Part shown: positions 49,371 through 56,689 of the stretch, in pieces
Position numbering within the stretch: the first letter of the stretch is position 1
Layout: each line of letters starts with the position of its first letter
Assembly: GCA_035651755.1 (NCBI GenBank)
Contig: DASRFA010000013.1
Location: forward strand, 372,001 to 436,000
Length of the DNA stretch: 64,000 nucleotides
Direction: 5' to 3'
Source: DASRFA01 sp035651755
GTDB lineage: Bacteria; Desulfobacterota; Binatia; UBA12015
Notes under the pieces: generated by a model
What the model was told of the DNA's origin: nothing
The model's input: only the letters and a program-made list of their open reading frames with translations
Database searches by the model: none
Translations under genes and position numbers: made by a program

Positions 49371-50672
49371 ATGATGTGGGTGCCACGGACGGCACTTCTG
49401 GCGGCGGTGGCGATCGCGCTCATGGGCGCACGCACGCCGACGAACGACGAGTACGCGCTGCTGGTTCTGGCGAATCAGTCGCGCGCGAACCCCGCAGCGG
49501 ACGGCGGCACCGAACCGGTCGTCCCGCCGATGCGATGGAGCGATCAGCTCGCGGCAGCCGCACAGGCTCACACCGACGACATGGTCGCGCACACCTACCC
49601 CGGGCACACGTGCTTTCAGCATAACTCCTGCAACGGACAGCTCTGGTCGACGCGCGTCGGGAGCTTCTATCCTGGCTGGGCCTGGCTCGGCGAGAATATC
49701 GGCTCCGGGCTGAACGACCCGCGCTACATGCACACCGGATGGATGCGATCGCCCGACCACCGAGCGAACCTGCTCTCGGGTGCGTTCAACGACTTCGGCT
49801 CCGCGTTCGGCTCGGCCACGGACAACTTTGGGCCGCTCCCGCTCGCGACAGAGGATTTCGGCAGCAAGGGCCTCCTGTCGCTCGGCTCGAGCGCGTACCC
49901 GACAATCCCGGCCGGCGCGGCCGTGCTCGGGGCTGGTGCCGGCACGCACGAGCTGATCGTCAACTACTGGCACTACCACGGCGGCCCGCCACAGATGGTC
50001 GTCGCGATCCTCGGCGACGAGTGCGTGCCGATGGCGCTCAATCAGGGCACACCGACGCACGGCACCTATCACGCGTTCCGGACATGGTTCGACTGCACGC
50101 CGTTCGCCTTCCAGGCGGTGCGCTCGGACGGCGTGGTGGTCCGCTGGCCCGCGGTCGGCGGTATCATTGCGGGCGACAGCGACGCGAGCTGCGTGCCCTA
50201 CAGCGCGACCCGGCCAACGAAGGACTGCTTAGGGCCCAGCTCCACGCCGGCGCCCGGCGCCACGCCGACCCCGACGCCCGTCCCGATGCTCGGGCACGTG
50301 CGCTTCACCGCCCGCGATCACGACACGACAGGCCGCGACTACGTGCGCCTGGTGGTCGACCTCCCGAGGTTCGACCCGGCGGGCGTGAGCATCGGCCTCT
50401 TCGTCAAGCTCAACGGCACCGACTACTGGAGCGCACAGATGCCGGTCCTCGCGCCCGACCAGAAGCGCCGCGCGTGGCGCACGAGGGGCGCGTCGCTGCG
50501 GCCCACGGGGGCTGGCTATCGCCTGTACGTCACCCAGACCGCGGCCGAGGTCGCCAGGCCGCGCCCCGGCGTGGTCGATCTCACCGTGTCGCTCCCGATG
50601 GGTGATCTCACTGCGCGCGCCGCGGCGATCGTTCACGGACACTCCGTCACCGCCTCGAGGGCCGTGTTGTGA
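49371..50672 (+). CDS. Secreted CAP/SCP-domain protein
   Basis: 433 residues; GAGGAGGTGGTG precedes ATG 49371. Signal peptide VPRTALLAAVAIALMGA. The CAP fold is visible: EYALLVLANQSRANPAA, MRWSDQLAAAAQAHTDDMVAH, WLGENIGSG and HTGWMRSPDHRANLL. After a PAPGATPTPTPVP linker, a C-terminal beta domain follows. CAP proteins are exported and bind lipids or act as proteases or toxins; their role in a phage is unclear, perhaps lysogenic conversion. Confidence 0.75.
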   Translation: MMWVPRTALLAAVAIALMGARTPTNDEYALLVLANQSRANPAADGGTEPVVPPMRWSDQLAAAAQAHTDDMVAHTYPGHTCFQHNSCNGQLWSTRVGSFYPGWAWLGENIGSGLNDPRYMHTGWMRSPDHRANLLSGAFNDFGSAFGSATDNFGPLPLATEDFGSKGLLSLGSSAYPTIPAGAAVLGAGAGTHELIVNYWHYHGGPPQMVVAILGDECVPMALNQGTPTHGTYHAFRTWFDCTPFAFQAVRSDGVVVRWPAVGGIIAGDSDASCVPYSATRPTKDCLGPSSTPAPGATPTPTPVPMLGHVRFTARDHDTTGRDYVRLVVDLPRFDPAGVSIGLFVKLNGTDYWSAQMPVLAPDQKRRAWRTRGASLRPTGAGYRLYVTQTAAEVARPRPGVVDLTVSLPMGDLTARAAAIVHGHSVTASRAVL

Positions 50673-51178
50673 CCGAAGATGAGGTCGTCCGGCAGTACAT
50701 GCCGCTCGTGCGCGGCATGGCGTACCGGCTCAAGAGACACCCGAGCGTGAGCCGCGACGACCTCATCAGCTGGGGGCTCGCGGGGCTGATCGACGCCCAC
50801 CGCCGATATGACCCCGCGAAGCTCCCGTTCGTTTCCTATGCCTCCTGGCGCGTCCGGGGTGCCATGATCGACGGGGTGCGCGAGTCGCAGCGCGGCCAGC
50901 ACGAGCTCGCCGAGAACGTCGACGTGCTGGATCCCGAGTGGCGCGACCCGGCGGACGAGGCCGCACGCCGCGAGCTCGGAGCGATCGCGCGCCGCGCCCT
51001 CGCGACACTGCCGGCAAAGGAGCGACAGGCGCTCCTGCTGATCTACTTCGGCGACCTTTCCCTGCGTGAGGCCGGCGAGCGCATGGGGCTCAGCGAAGCC
51101 CGCGCGTGCCAGCTGCGGGCGCAGGCGTTCGCGCGGCTACGACCAGTCCTCGCCGACGTCGCCGAGGTCGCGGCCTAG
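50669..51178 (+). CDS. Phage-encoded sigma-70 family factor
   Basis: 169 residues from GTG 50669 (GTGA overlap). Region 2: VRQYMPLVRGMAYRLKRHPSVS, DDLISWGLAGLIDAHRRYDP and SYASWRVRGAMIDGVRES. Region 4: LPAKERQALLLIYFGDLSLREAG followed by GLSEARACQLRAQAFARLR. It resembles the FliA/WhiG group with region 3 reduced. It could redirect host RNA polymerase to late promoters such as the repeated motif at 16.08, 18.88 and 28.18 kb, which is inference. Confidence 0.85.
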   Translation: MTEDEVVRQYMPLVRGMAYRLKRHPSVSRDDLISWGLAGLIDAHRRYDPAKLPFVSYASWRVRGAMIDGVRESQRGQHELAENVDVLDPEWRDPADEAARRELGAIARRALATLPAKERQALLLIYFGDLSLREAGERMGLSEARACQLRAQAFARLRPVLADVAEVAA

Positions 51179-51255
51179 CCCCTGGCCCGGACCTCGTGCC
51201 GAATCGGCCGGGGCGGCCTAGCCCCTGGCCCGGACCTCGTGCCGAATCGGCCGGG
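51170..51255. repeat. Perfect 43-bp tandem duplication between convergent genes
   Basis: Positions 51170-51212 are repeated exactly at 51213-51255. The unit covers the sigma-factor stop codon on one strand and the last 14 codons plus stop of the opposing gene on the other. It contains the small palindrome GCCGAATCGGC, so the duplication may have doubled a transcription-termination structure. Confidence 0.9.
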
Positions 51256-51484
51256 CTTTGCCCGCATCATTGAACAGCATGCGAGCGCCGCCGAGTAGGC
51301 GCCCGACGCGCACGTGCTTGCAGTTCCAGGCGTACCCATAGCCGTCAGAGACGGTGTAAAGCGCCGTCTCCGTCTCGACGTAGGCGCGCGACGAGAAAAA
51401 TCCCGTCTCCCAGCACTGCTTGACGGGTTGCCAGTCCGTCTCCCACGACGTCAACCCGAACAGCCGGCCGATTAGCCTCCTCAC
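51218..51484 (-). CDS. Small phage protein, unknown
   Basis: 88 residues from a GTG that overlaps the upstream stop (GTGA). Contains WETDWQPVKQCWETGFFSSRAY and YTVSDGYGYAWNCKHVRVGRLLGG. Its final codons lie in the 43-bp duplication. Last gene of the leftward early operon. Confidence 0.5.
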   Translation of the reverse strand: MRRLIGRLFGLTSWETDWQPVKQCWETGFFSSRAYVETETALYTVSDGYGYAWNCKHVRVGRLLGGARMLFNDAGKARPIRHEVRARG

Positions 51485-51840
51485 CGGTCCACCGTATTTC
51501 GGTCCTGAACGCAGGTCATCTCCTCGCGCTTGCGGTGGCCCGTGTTCTGATCGAATGTCTGATCGAACGTCATCGCCCCCCGACAGACGAAGAGCAGGTT
51601 CGGAGCTTTGTACTTCATCCACGGCGCGGCGAGCTTGAAGCGACAGCTTCGCGGGTAGCAGTCCGCATTCGCGAAGAGGTTGCGGAGCGCGTTCAGGCGC
51701 GCCGCGCAGCGTTCACAAACGTAGCCCGTCTGGTACTGCCCGGTCGGATCGTAGAGGTAGGGGTTGATCGCACGGTTGGCGAGGGCGGGGGTCGCGAGCG
51801 CGAACGTCAGGGCCGCCGCGGTTAGCAGTCGTTTCATCAT
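51481..51840 (-). CDS. Small secreted protein
   Basis: 119 residues; CGGGAGGTCGGGG precedes the tandem ATGs. Signal peptide KRLLTAAALTFALATPALA-N. The mature part has six Cys, including VCERCAARL and CYPRSCRF, so disulfides or metal binding are likely. Unknown function. Confidence 0.6.
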   Translation of the reverse strand: MMKRLLTAAALTFALATPALANRAINPYLYDPTGQYQTGYVCERCAARLNALRNLFANADCYPRSCRFKLAAPWMKYKAPNLLFVCRGAMTFDQTFDQNTGHRKREEMTCVQDRNTVDR

Positions 51841-52034
51841 CCCCGACCTCCCGCGATAGCCCGGAGCGGCATCGCGTCCGGCGCATCCGGCAGCGCGGTC
51901 TTCCGCGCCCCGCGTGCGATCGTCACCTGGCTCCGCAGCGACGCGACCTCGCGCTCGAGCTCGGCGACCTCGCGCTCCAGGCGCCCGGCGACGCGGGGAA
52001 GCTTCTCGACGGCGGCTTCGTAGGCGTGGTCCAC
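51837..52034 (-). CDS. Coiled-coil mini-protein
   Basis: 65 residues from GTG 52034; VAGRLEREVAELEREVASLRS is a leucine-zipper-like coil. Overlaps the next gene by four bases. Unknown. Confidence 0.5.
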   Translation of the reverse strand: MDHAYEAAVEKLPRVAGRLEREVAELEREVASLRSQVTIARGARKTALPDAPDAMPLRAIAGGRG

Positions 52035-52037
52035 GGC

Positions 52038-52202
52038 CTACTCTCCCACCCGCACATGATCCGGCAGCTTTGCCTCGAGGCGATCCAATTGCAGGCTGGC
52101 AACCCTTGCCTGGTCCGTGGTGAGCGCGAGGCTCGTTCGAGCGTTCAGGATCACCGCCATCGTCAGGCGGTCGACAGCGGCAACTAGACTCTCCATATGC
52201 AT
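52038..52202 (-). CDS. 54-residue helical mini-protein
   Basis: ATG 52202 follows TAGGAGACCGGGACC. Sequence has VAAVDRLTMAVILNARTSL and VASLQLDRLEAKLPDHV helices. It lies directly behind a TTGACA-type promoter at 52212-52241, which supports it as a real gene. Confidence 0.5.
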   Translation of the reverse strand: MHMESLVAAVDRLTMAVILNARTSLALTTDQARVASLQLDRLEAKLPDHVRVGE

Positions 52203-52211
52203 GGTCCCGGT

Positions 52212-52241
52212 CTCCTACGCCCCTCTGTTGATTTTGTCAAT
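52212..52241 (-). promoter_or_regulatory. Promoter/operator inside the leftward operon
   Basis: On the minus strand ATTGACAAAATCAAC (52241-52227) with TTGACA, a 17-base spacer and TAGGAG (52217-52212). Same spacing style as the sites at 6319 and 48852. Confidence 0.55.
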
Positions 52242-52267
52242 GCCTTTGTCATAGGAAAACTGAAGAT

Positions 52268-52513
52268 TCACGCCTTCAGCGACTCCAGAAACCGAGTCGC
52301 CGCCGCCACCATCTCGTCCTCGAATCGCTGCGACTCCTCCGCCGTGAGTGGCCGCGGCACCTGAACGTCCATCGAGAAGTTCCACGCCTGGATGCCGCGG
52401 ACGATCGCATCGCGGACGTCGTCCGGAATGACCGGCACCATGGGCTCAAGCGATGGTCGAACGCCGAACTGCGTCTCGGGCACGAAGAGAATCTTTGCCT
52501 TGTCGCGGCTCAT
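52268..52513 (-). CDS. Small phage protein, unknown
   Basis: 81 residues. MVPVIPDDVRDAIVRGIQAWNF and LTAEESQRFEDEMVAAATRFLESL suggest two helical parts. ATG overlaps the upstream stop. Unknown. Confidence 0.5.
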   Translation of the reverse strand: MSRDKAKILFVPETQFGVRPSLEPMVPVIPDDVRDAIVRGIQAWNFSMDVQVPRPLTAEESQRFEDEMVAAATRFLESLKA

Positions 52514-52698
52514 CACAGCACCACCCGCAGCCGAACCCCGACCGCGCGGCCCTCCTCCGGCACAAACCCCTGCGTGCGCAGTAGCTCGATACTCTCGATT
52601 CGCATGCCGTGTTCTTCCTGAAAGCGCTGTACCCTACCGAGGATCTCGGCTTCGAGTATCTCGCGCGCAACCCGAATCTTAAGAAGTGTCTCATTCAT
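52513..52698 (-). CDS. Small phage protein, paralogue of its neighbour
   Basis: 61 residues; GGAGGCAAAGGC lies just upstream of the ATG. Helix AREILEAEILGRVQRFQEEHG, then strand motifs ESIELLRTQGFVPEEGRAVG and VRLRVVL. It aligns with the next upstream protein along its whole length, so the two are tandem paralogues. Confidence 0.55.
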   Translation of the reverse strand: MNETLLKIRVAREILEAEILGRVQRFQEEHGMRIESIELLRTQGFVPEEGRAVGVRLRVVL

Positions 52699-52726
52699 CG
52701 GCCTTTGCCTCCTCCGCAGCGCAGGA

Positions 52727-52936
52727 TTACCTGCACCACAGATTCTCCAGTCGCGGCCGCAGCCTCACGTCGAGCACGCGGTCGGCCTCGGGCCCGAAGT
52801 CGTGCGGCCGGTTCAGCTGGACCTGCTCGATTAGCAGGCCCGGAAAGTCGGCCTCGTAGTCGTAGATCAGCTGCTGAATCTTCTTCTCGACCTCGCGGCA
52901 TGCCTCCCGCGCGTCCCTGATTGTCTGATCGTTCAT
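52727..52936 (-). CDS. Small phage protein, paralogue pair member
   Basis: 69 residues; ATG preceded by GGAGGCAAAGGC. Pattern AREACREVEKKIQQLIYDYEA, IEQVQLNRPHDFGPEADRVL, DVRLRPRL matches the neighbour at 52513-52698. Unknown function. Confidence 0.55.
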   Translation of the reverse strand: MNDQTIRDAREACREVEKKIQQLIYDYEADFPGLLIEQVQLNRPHDFGPEADRVLDVRLRPRLENLWCR

Positions 52937-52956
52937 GCCTTTGCCTCCAGAGATTT

Positions 52957-53427
52957 TTAGTCGAGCGCAGCCCGGAATCGCTCGCGCATCTCTTGATAGC
53001 CATCGTCGCCCGAGTAGAGTAGATCGGGGTCGTCGGCCCCCGATCCCAGCTCGCGCCCGTAGTCGATCGCCTCCTCGTCGTCCGCGATGGGGTAGGCGCC
53101 GTACATTGACGGACCACCTTCACCGCACGGCGAAACGCGGATGACCACGGTCTCCGCGCTCTCGCGCCGGACCTCGACGTCATAGCCGAAGCTGAGATCC
53201 GTTCCGTTGAATAGCTCAGCGATCACCGACATGGCCTTTGTCCCCCGAATTTTGGCCTTTGCCTCCCGAAAATCAGGCCTTTGCCCCCTGGAATTTTGGC
53301 CTTTGCCTCCCGGAAAATCACGCGCGTCGATCACGCGGACCCTCTCGCTCTCATCGTCGGGGATCATCACAACCGCGGGTCGGCCGCCGAGCGTCCAGTG
53401 CTCAATACGTCCCGTGCGCCGTCTCAC
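52957..53427 (-). CDS. Protein with an in-frame ribosome-binding-site repeat; possibly two genes
   Basis: From GTG 53427, which overlaps the integrase 2 stop (GTGA), the frame is open to 52957 (156 residues). Residues 1-35 (RIEHWTLGGRPAVVMIPDDES) are one segment. Residues 36-64 are encoded by four tandem copies of an SD-like repeat. From ATG 53232 onward a self-contained 91-residue protein follows (FNGTDLSFGYDVEVRRESAE; MYGAYPIADDEEAIDYGREL). Most likely the ATG 53232 product is made separately, but a full fusion cannot be excluded. Confidence 0.5.
   Translation of the reverse strand: MRRRTGRIEHWTLGGRPAVVMIPDDESERVRVIDARDFPGGKGQNSRGQRPDFREAKAKIRGTKAMSVIAELFNGTDLSFGYDVEVRRESAETVVIRVSPCGEGGPSMYGAYPIADDEEAIDYGRELGSGADDPDLLYSGDDGYQEMRERFRAALD
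53233..53320 (-). repeat. Four tandem copies of an SD-like 21-23-nt unit
   Basis: On the minus strand each unit ends in GGGAGGCAAAGGCC or a close variant. Units are 53233-53253, 53254-53275, 53276-53297 and 53298-53320, alternating between two spacer types. The same GGAGGCAAAGGC precedes the ATGs at 52698 and 52936, so this looks like an expanded ribosome-binding module just before ATG 53232. Confidence 0.85.
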
Positions 53428-54506
53428 CGGAGCCCCACGACTTCGGCGCGCCGCTCTCCGCCGACCTGCTGCACGCGAGCGGCGGCGTCCCGGAGATCCT
53501 GCTCGCTCACGATGTTGTACCGGTCCAGAATCGACCGCGTCCGCTGGCCGAGCACGTCCTGCACGACGCGCTCCGGGACGCCCGACCGCACGTATGCGCG
53601 CGCGGCCGACCGCCGGAGGTCGTGGAGCATGAGGCCCGGCAGCCCAGCCCGGACGCACGCGGACCGCCACGCGCTGTAGTGGTCGCGGATCTGCTGACCG
53701 TCCCGGTGGCAGACCCAGCGGACGATCATCCCGCGCTCGCGCTCGACGCGATCGGTCTCGGCGCGCCACGCCCGAAGCTCCTCGAGCGCCTCGGGCGGGA
53801 GGTAGGCAACCCGACCCTCGCGGTTCTTCGTCGTCCCGACGTCGAGGCGGACCTCGCCGGTGACCAGGCTCACCTGGCGCCACTCGAGTCCCAGGAGCTC
53901 GCTCCGGCGCCAGCCGAGCCAGCAGCCGAGCACCGCGAGCGGCCGGAGGTGGGGCGGGAGCTCCGCGAGCAGGCGCACGTAGCCCTCGGCCTCGAGGAAA
54001 CCGGTCCGGACGTTCTCCACCTTGATCGAGGGGAAGACGGGCACGCGCGTGACGCGCCCGGCCTCGAGGCCGAGCGTGAACGCGCGCCGCAGGACGGCGA
54101 GCTCGAGCCGGGCGGTCGCCGGCGCGGCGCCAGCGGCGAGCCGTCGGCGCACGTACCCCCGGAGCCGCGGCGTCGTCACGTCCACGGCGCGATCGCGGCC
54201 GAAGACCGGCTCGAGGTGCTTCCAGGCCTTCGCCAGATTCTCGATATGGCGGCCGTTCACCTCGTAGTCGACCCGGAGGTCCGCCCAGAGCTCCGCGACG
54301 CGCGTACGGGCCGCATCGGGCGCGCTGCGCCCCGCCTCGTAGTCCGCCAGCAACGCGCGCCCCACCGCCTCGGCCTCGGCACGGGAGGTAGCGTCCGTGG
54401 GGATCTCCGGCCGCTGGCCACGGAATGAGACCCGTACGTACCAGCGCGCGCCACGCTGCCGCGCGTGGACTCCCGTCCGCTGCGATGTCACTCTGTCGCT
54501 AGCCAT
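53424..54506 (-). CDS. Second tyrosine recombinase (integrase 2)
   Basis: 360 residues from ATG 54506 (GGGAGATGGGG upstream). An N-terminal DNA-binding part (GVHARQRGARWYVRVSFRGQ), a SAM-like core-binding domain, then GWRRSELLGLEW (Arg), TTKNREGR (Lys), LHDLRRSAARAYVRSG (H-x-x-R) and LGQRTRSILDRYNIV (Tyr). All catalytic residues are present. Unlike integrase 1 it is embedded in the early operon and overlaps its downstream neighbour. Confidence 0.9.
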   Translation of the reverse strand: MASDRVTSQRTGVHARQRGARWYVRVSFRGQRPEIPTDATSRAEAEAVGRALLADYEAGRSAPDAARTRVAELWADLRVDYEVNGRHIENLAKAWKHLEPVFGRDRAVDVTTPRLRGYVRRRLAAGAAPATARLELAVLRRAFTLGLEAGRVTRVPVFPSIKVENVRTGFLEAEGYVRLLAELPPHLRPLAVLGCWLGWRRSELLGLEWRQVSLVTGEVRLDVGTTKNREGRVAYLPPEALEELRAWRAETDRVERERGMIVRWVCHRDGQQIRDHYSAWRSACVRAGLPGLMLHDLRRSAARAYVRSGVPERVVQDVLGQRTRSILDRYNIVSEQDLRDAAARVQQVGGERRAEVVGLR

Positions 54507-54589
54507 TCCCCATCTCCCTTCGAAAAAAGTTGGGTCCGCCGGCCGCACCTAGCGGCCGAAAAGTTGGGGTCGCCCGGGGGGGCGTAGCG

Positions 54590-54617
54590 CGACCCCCTGA
54601 CGCGGTGCGTCGGGGGC
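54590..54617 (-). terminator. Hairpin upstream of integrase 2
   Basis: CCCCCTGACGC and GCGTCGGGGG form a stem with one bulge around GGT in the 200-base gap between integrase 2 and the gene upstream. No T-run follows. Probably separates two transcription segments. Edges are approximate. Confidence 0.4.
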
Positions 54618-54711
54618 ATTCCACCGCACGGCGTCATTGGTGCACCGCGTCATGGCACAGATCATGCTGTTGACGCGTCGCGCCACGCTGCGGCACCTGG
54701 CATGTTTTTTG

Positions 54712-55002
54712 TCATGACGCCGGCCGTTTCCGACCCCATCGCGCGGCGGCCGCCATGCGCGCGATGCGCTTGCGCGCGGCCGCGGACACGGGTCCGCGTT
54801 TCTTCAGCCCGGCGCGCCCGAGGCACGATGGACATCGCAGCGGGCGGCCGCAGTCGGGGCACGCGGGCGCGGACGGCGGCGCGCCTAGCGCTCGCTCGAT
54901 TTGATCCAACACGTCGGGCGCGAGCGCGTCCGCAATGGCGCGCGCGCGCACGCGGGTGATTACCGCAAGCGCAGCGCGCACACGGTCGTCTTGATCATTC
55001 AT
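54712..55002 (-). CDS. Zinc-ribbon protein with basic C-terminus
   Basis: 96 residues from ATG 55002. N-terminal helices (DRVRAALAVITRVRARAI), CPDCGRPLRCPSC zinc knuckle pair at about 63-75, then a Lys/Arg-rich AARKRIARMAAAARWGRKR end. Probably nucleic-acid-binding. Overlaps the upstream stop. Confidence 0.55.
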   Translation of the reverse strand: MNDQDDRVRAALAVITRVRARAIADALAPDVLDQIERALGAPPSAPACPDCGRPLRCPSCLGRAGLKKRGPVSAAARKRIARMAAAARWGRKRPAS

Positions 55003-55240
55003 CGTCTGGGGAGCCTCCCTTCCGCGGCAACGGACCGTCGATAGCGAACCCGTGTCCATCGGCGCGCGCCTGCATCTCTAGCTCACGTGCGAACGCGGCC
55101 GGGTCGGCCGTTTCCACGTCAGCTACATACTTGCCGTCCGATTCCACGCGCAGCAATGGGAATCCGTGCGGACCCGTGCCGACGTGCCGAACCGTCATTT
55201 TCGCCCGGCGAGCGGGCGGACCCCGCTTGTCGTTCGACAT
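54995..55240 (-). CDS. Small phage protein, unknown
   Basis: 81 residues with MTVRHVGTGPHGFPLLRVES and AFARELEMQARADGHGFAI. GGGAGATTGCGAGG precedes the ATG. Unknown. Confidence 0.5.
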   Translation of the reverse strand: MSNDKRGPPARRAKMTVRHVGTGPHGFPLLRVESDGKYVADVETADPAAFARELEMQARADGHGFAIDGPLPRKGGSPDDE

Positions 55241-55311
55241 CTAGCCTCGCAATCTCCCGCAAGGGTGCGGGCGGACGGGCGCGCCGCGGGGCGTGCCCTA
55301 CCGTCCGGACC

Positions 55312-55509
55312 CTACCGTGCGCCGCACGCGCGGCACGGTAGCGCCGAGTCTCGTGTTGCGGCACGCATGGCGCAGTCGCGCGTCGGATGGCGCACGGTCC
55401 CGCCCGCGTCGCACGTCGCGCAAACCACGCGATAGTCACTAGTCCCGCGGCGTACCACGGCGCGCGTTCCGATGGCGTAACGGTCCCCGGGCTCTGTGCG
55501 CGTGTCCAT
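55312..55509 (-). CDS. Small zinc-finger-type protein
   Basis: 65 residues with VVCATCDAGGTVRHPTRDC and ALPCRACGAR, two Cys knuckles. ATG is preceded by the recurrent GCGGAGGG module that overlaps the upstream stop. Confidence 0.55.
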   Translation of the reverse strand: MDTRTEPGDRYAIGTRAVVRRGTSDYRVVCATCDAGGTVRHPTRDCAMRAATRDSALPCRACGAR

Positions 55510-55513
55510 TCGT

Positions 55514-56197
55514 TCAACCCTCCGCGCGCTTGACGGCAGCGCGCGCCTTCGGCGCCCCGCTACCGTGCGCCTCGAAAGCGATCGCCGCGCGCCGCGCCTG
55601 CAGCGCGTCGGCATTCCAGCACAATCGACAGTCAGTGCAACGGATGTCGTCGCGCGCCTGAGCGGGGCAGGGGATCACGCGGACCCCGTCGACCACGGCG
55701 GCGCGGTCCGAACCGAACCGCGAGACCACGATTGCCGGCGCGTATCCACGGTTCAACGCGCGCTTGGCATCGCCGATCGATTCCACGCTCGCGAGCACGC
55801 TAGTCGCGCCCCATGCCTCGCGCGGGACGTCGCGCCAGGCGTGCGTATACGTCCACACGGGCGCGCCGCTGCGCAGCTGGTAGCGGTCGACGGCGCGCGC
55901 GAGCGTACGCGCGGCGGATGTCGTCGCGGCGTCGCCAACCACGCGCAGCCGTAGCGGGCGCTTGCCGCTCAGCTGGTCGATGGCGCGCGCCTCTTCGCGT
56001 GCGAGCTCTCGCCGATCGGCGCGCCCGGCGGCGCGATTGAGACGCGACGTATGAATGCCCTGCACGCCTTGCTCGGCGTAGCAACCTGACTTGAGAAGCG
56101 GACAAGTGGCGGGGCACGTCGCCTGCGTGGCGTGCGTCACGCTCACCGGGCCCGTCTTGCGGTTGGCGGTTCGTTCGACTGCGATTGCCCTGGTCAT
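55514..56197 (-). CDS. Conserved Cys-rich phage protein
   Basis: 227 residues. KTGPVSVTHATQATCPATCPLLKSGCYAEQG and GIHTSRLNRAAG at the N-terminus (three nearby Cys), a central LRLRVVGDAATTSAARTLARAV and VWTYTHAWRDVPREAWG, then IPCPAQARDDIRCTDCRLCW. This layout is familiar from proteins of many temperate siphoviruses that look like a metal-cluster enzyme with a barrel-like core. The function is unknown. It ends in Ala-Glu-Gly-stop with the SD of the next gene embedded. Confidence 0.6.
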   Translation of the reverse strand: MTRAIAVERTANRKTGPVSVTHATQATCPATCPLLKSGCYAEQGVQGIHTSRLNRAAGRADRRELAREEARAIDQLSGKRPLRLRVVGDAATTSAARTLARAVDRYQLRSGAPVWTYTHAWRDVPREAWGATSVLASVESIGDAKRALNRGYAPAIVVSRFGSDRAAVVDGVRVIPCPAQARDDIRCTDCRLCWNADALQARRAAIAFEAHGSGAPKARAAVKRAEG

Positions 56198-56394
56198 TTC
56201 GCCCTCCGCGTTCTGTCGCGCAGTAGCTTCGCCTTATTGCTTGCCGACCGCATTGCATCGGCGACGCGCCGAATCTCGGCCTCGCTGCGCTCGCCCTCTA
56301 ATGTCGCGTCCACGTCACCCGCCAGGAGAAACTCCAACGCTTCGACGATTCCGTCTAATTCACGCTTACTGAAACGAATTCGCGTTATGCCCAT
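56194..56394 (-). CDS. Small phage protein, unknown
   Basis: 66 residues; GGAGGGGGCT before ATG 56394. ISFSKREL-type N-terminus (RIRFSKRELDGIVEALEFLL) followed by a charged helix EAEIRRVADAMRSASNKAK. Overlaps the next gene by ATGA. Confidence 0.5.
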   Translation of the reverse strand: MGITRIRFSKRELDGIVEALEFLLAGDVDATLEGERSEAEIRRVADAMRSASNKAKLLRDRTRRAK

Positions 56395-56466
56395 AGCCCC
56401 CTCCGGTTGCCTTAGTGCGACCGCGGAACGGCGCTCGCGCGCGGCGAACGCCGAACCGTGGGCGCG

Positions 56467-56685
56467 CTAGCCCTCCGGCAGTAGCGCCCGCGCCATTGCC
56501 TCGATCCGAGAGAACCGAGCGTAGCTCAGCGCGTGGCGTTCCATAGCCTCGCGGTCGCCCGAGAGCGCCGCCGACTGCATGCGGCGCGCGGCGCGACGGA
56601 CCGCGACGCGTAGGCGCGCGTGCAATCGCTCGCGGCGCGTCGGATACATAAGCCGGCCGTAGCAGGCTGCAGTATGTGTGTGCAT
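56467..56685 (-). CDS. Small basic helical protein
   Basis: 72 residues from ATG 56685 behind the GCGGAGGG module; an in-frame ATG at 56649 is an alternative. Arg-rich helix RERLHARLRVAVRRAARRM, then EAMERHALSYARFSRIEAM. Unknown, perhaps nucleic-acid-binding. Confidence 0.45.
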   Translation of the reverse strand: MHTHTAACYGRLMYPTRRERLHARLRVAVRRAARRMQSAALSGDREAMERHALSYARFSRIEAMARALLPEG

Positions 56686-56689
56686 CGGG

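Noticed and set aside
53233..53320. CRISPR array
   Set aside because: Units are contiguous without unique spacers and carry SD sequences, so a leader repeat is the better reading.
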